DNA from: Thermoplasmata archaeon | GTDB taxonomy: Archaea; Thermoplasmatota; Thermoplasmata; Thermoplasmatales; GCA-001856825 | NCBI GenBank assembly: GCA_021793855.1 | Contig: JAJYRY010000018.1 | Location: 1 to 13,457, forward strand | Direction: 5' to 3' | DNA length: 13,457 bases | Shown here: piece by piece, positions 12,560 to 13,457 of the stretch | How the letters are laid out: each line of letters starts with the position of its first letter | Position numbering within the stretch: the first letter of the stretch is position 1 | Program-made: the position numbers and the translations under genes | Notes under the pieces: model-generated | Told to the model about the DNA's origin: nothing | The model's input: the letters and a program-made list of their open reading frames with translations, nothing else | Databases searched by the model: none

Positions 12560-13457
12560 ATGTCGGTACAGTTCACTGTTGATCTGTCTGAATCTCACTC
12601 TGGAATACTGAAAGTGCACATGGAATTTCCCTCTTCTGGAAAGGACGAAATAGTTATGCCAGTCTGGACACCGGGCTCGTATTTGGTCAGAGACTTTTCG
12701 AGACACGTAAGCAATTTAGTGTCCAAAGGAAGGGTTGAACAGGTCTCCAAGAACAGGTGGAAAATAGAATCAAGGGGGCCATCTGCATCTGTGGATTATG
12801 AGGTTTACTGCGATGAACTGACTGTCGACACTTCTTACTCTGACAGGTCTTTTGTCCTGATCAACGGAGCGACCCTATTCTTTTACCCGGAAGGGAAGAA
12901 AGACTCTGAGTACTTAGTCAAGTTCAAGGATCTAGGAAAGTGGAAGATAGCCACGGGAATGCCCCAAAAGAAGAACCTATTCGTTGCGAACGACTACGAC
13001 CATCTTGCAGACTGTCCGATCTTGATCGGAGACTTACAGGTAGCTGAATTCACAGTCATGAACAAGAGACACACCATAGCTTGGCAGGGGAGAATGGTAC
13101 GAGATAAGGAATCCATAACCCAGGACTTCAAAAAGATAGTGGAAGAGGAGGGGAAAATGTTTGGAAAACTTCCATACGACAACTACGTATTCTTAATCAT
13201 AACGGTCCCTGACGAGTACTATGGAGGACTGGAGCACAAGAACAGCACAGCAATCCTGATGCCAGAATATAAGCTAATTGATGATTTCGATTACAAGATT
13301 TTCCTGACAACAGTTTCACACGAATTTTTTCACACGTGGAACGTCAAAAGGATTAGACCCAAAGAACTGGGACCTTTCGACTACACGAAGGAAGTCTATA
13401 CCAATCTGTTATGGTTGAGCGAGGGTTTCACATCCTATTATGAATGGGTCATCCTGT
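12560..13457 (+). CDS. M61 family metallopeptidase (glycyl aminopeptidase type), 3' end outside the window
   Basis: This zinc aminopeptidase belongs to the M61 family, whose members prefer N-terminal glycine or alanine. The 299 codons visible cover the N-terminal beta domain (MPVWTPGSYLVRDFSRHV, 33-50) and most of the thermolysin-like catalytic domain. GGLEHKNS begins at residue 222. HEFFHTWNVKRIRP has the zinc ligands H254 and H258 with catalytic E255. WLSEGFTSYY gives the third ligand E288. The family usually continues with a helical domain and a C-terminal PDZ domain, which should lie beyond 13457. No signal peptide is seen, so a cytosolic peptidase is likely. ATG 12560 is set by the TATA spacing and by the SVQFTVDLSESHSG beginning, typical of M61. 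Confidence 0.92.
   Translation, partial: MSVQFTVDLSESHSGILKVHMEFPSSGKDEIVMPVWTPGSYLVRDFSRHVSNLVSKGRVEQVSKNRWKIESRGPSASVDYEVYCDELTVDTSYSDRSFVLINGATLFFYPEGKKDSEYLVKFKDLGKWKIATGMPQKKNLFVANDYDHLADCPILIGDLQVAEFTVMNKRHTIAWQGRMVRDKESITQDFKKIVEEEGKMFGKLPYDNYVFLIITVPDEYYGGLEHKNSTAILMPEYKLIDDFDYKIFLTTVSHEFFHTWNVKRIRPKELGPFDYTKEVYTNLLWLSEGFTSYYEWVIL

Overview
The window looks archaeal, most likely from the Thermoplasmata or a close relative (moderate confidence). It encodes a 4-phosphopantoate--beta-alanine ligase and a RibL-type FAD synthetase, which are the archaeal versions of their pathways. Most transcription units begin with an archaeal TATA-like element about 25 bases before the start codon, which implies leaderless mRNAs. 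Strong Shine-Dalgarno (SD) sites complementary to the archaeal 16S tail appear mainly at genes inside operons. GTG and TTG starts are common. Genes are tightly packed, with many 0-4 base junctions, and no stretch longer than about 210 bases lacks a gene. I see no tRNA, rRNA, CRISPR array or insertion sequence.

Layout. (1) 1-1905: the tail of an upstream gene (probably pantoate kinase) overlaps the phosphopantothenate synthetase gene, giving a CoA-biosynthesis pair. Convergent to it is a minus-strand unit with a 19-codon acidic small ORF, a RimI-type acetyltransferase and ribL. (2) 1906-4467: a DUF2130 coiled-coil protein with a nuclease-like core, a convergent DUF998 membrane protein, and a divergent alpha/beta hydrolase. 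(3) 4515-6355: a small protein with a ribbon-helix-helix-like N-terminus, then a TauE/SafE anion exporter and a DUF1634 membrane protein with overlapping ends. A 23-base inverted repeat lies in the exporter promoter region. (4) 6443-8250, minus strand: malic enzyme followed by a translationally coupled GNAT acetyltransferase. (5) 8437-11047: a compact three-gene cassette with an uncharacterised 'PGY-x-GY' protein, an SPFH/band-7 protein with three C-terminal zinc ribbons (COG4260/YdjI type), and a protein with two N-terminal zinc ribbons. (6) 11100-13457: a YcaQ-like (HTH_42) DNA glycosylase on the minus strand, and the start of an M61 metallopeptidase that runs off the window.

The most system-like element is the SPFH/zinc-ribbon cassette. 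It resembles the membrane-stress module that in Bacillus subtilis contains PspA, YdjG, YdjH and YdjI, but here it has an uncharacterised first protein in place of PspA. The most unusual local signal is the small ORF in front of rimI. It has the best promoter and SD in the window yet encodes only 19 acidic residues, and it ends in the +1 frame relative to rimI. It is either a coupled leader peptide, a programmed or accidental frameshift, or the displaced N-terminus of the enzyme.
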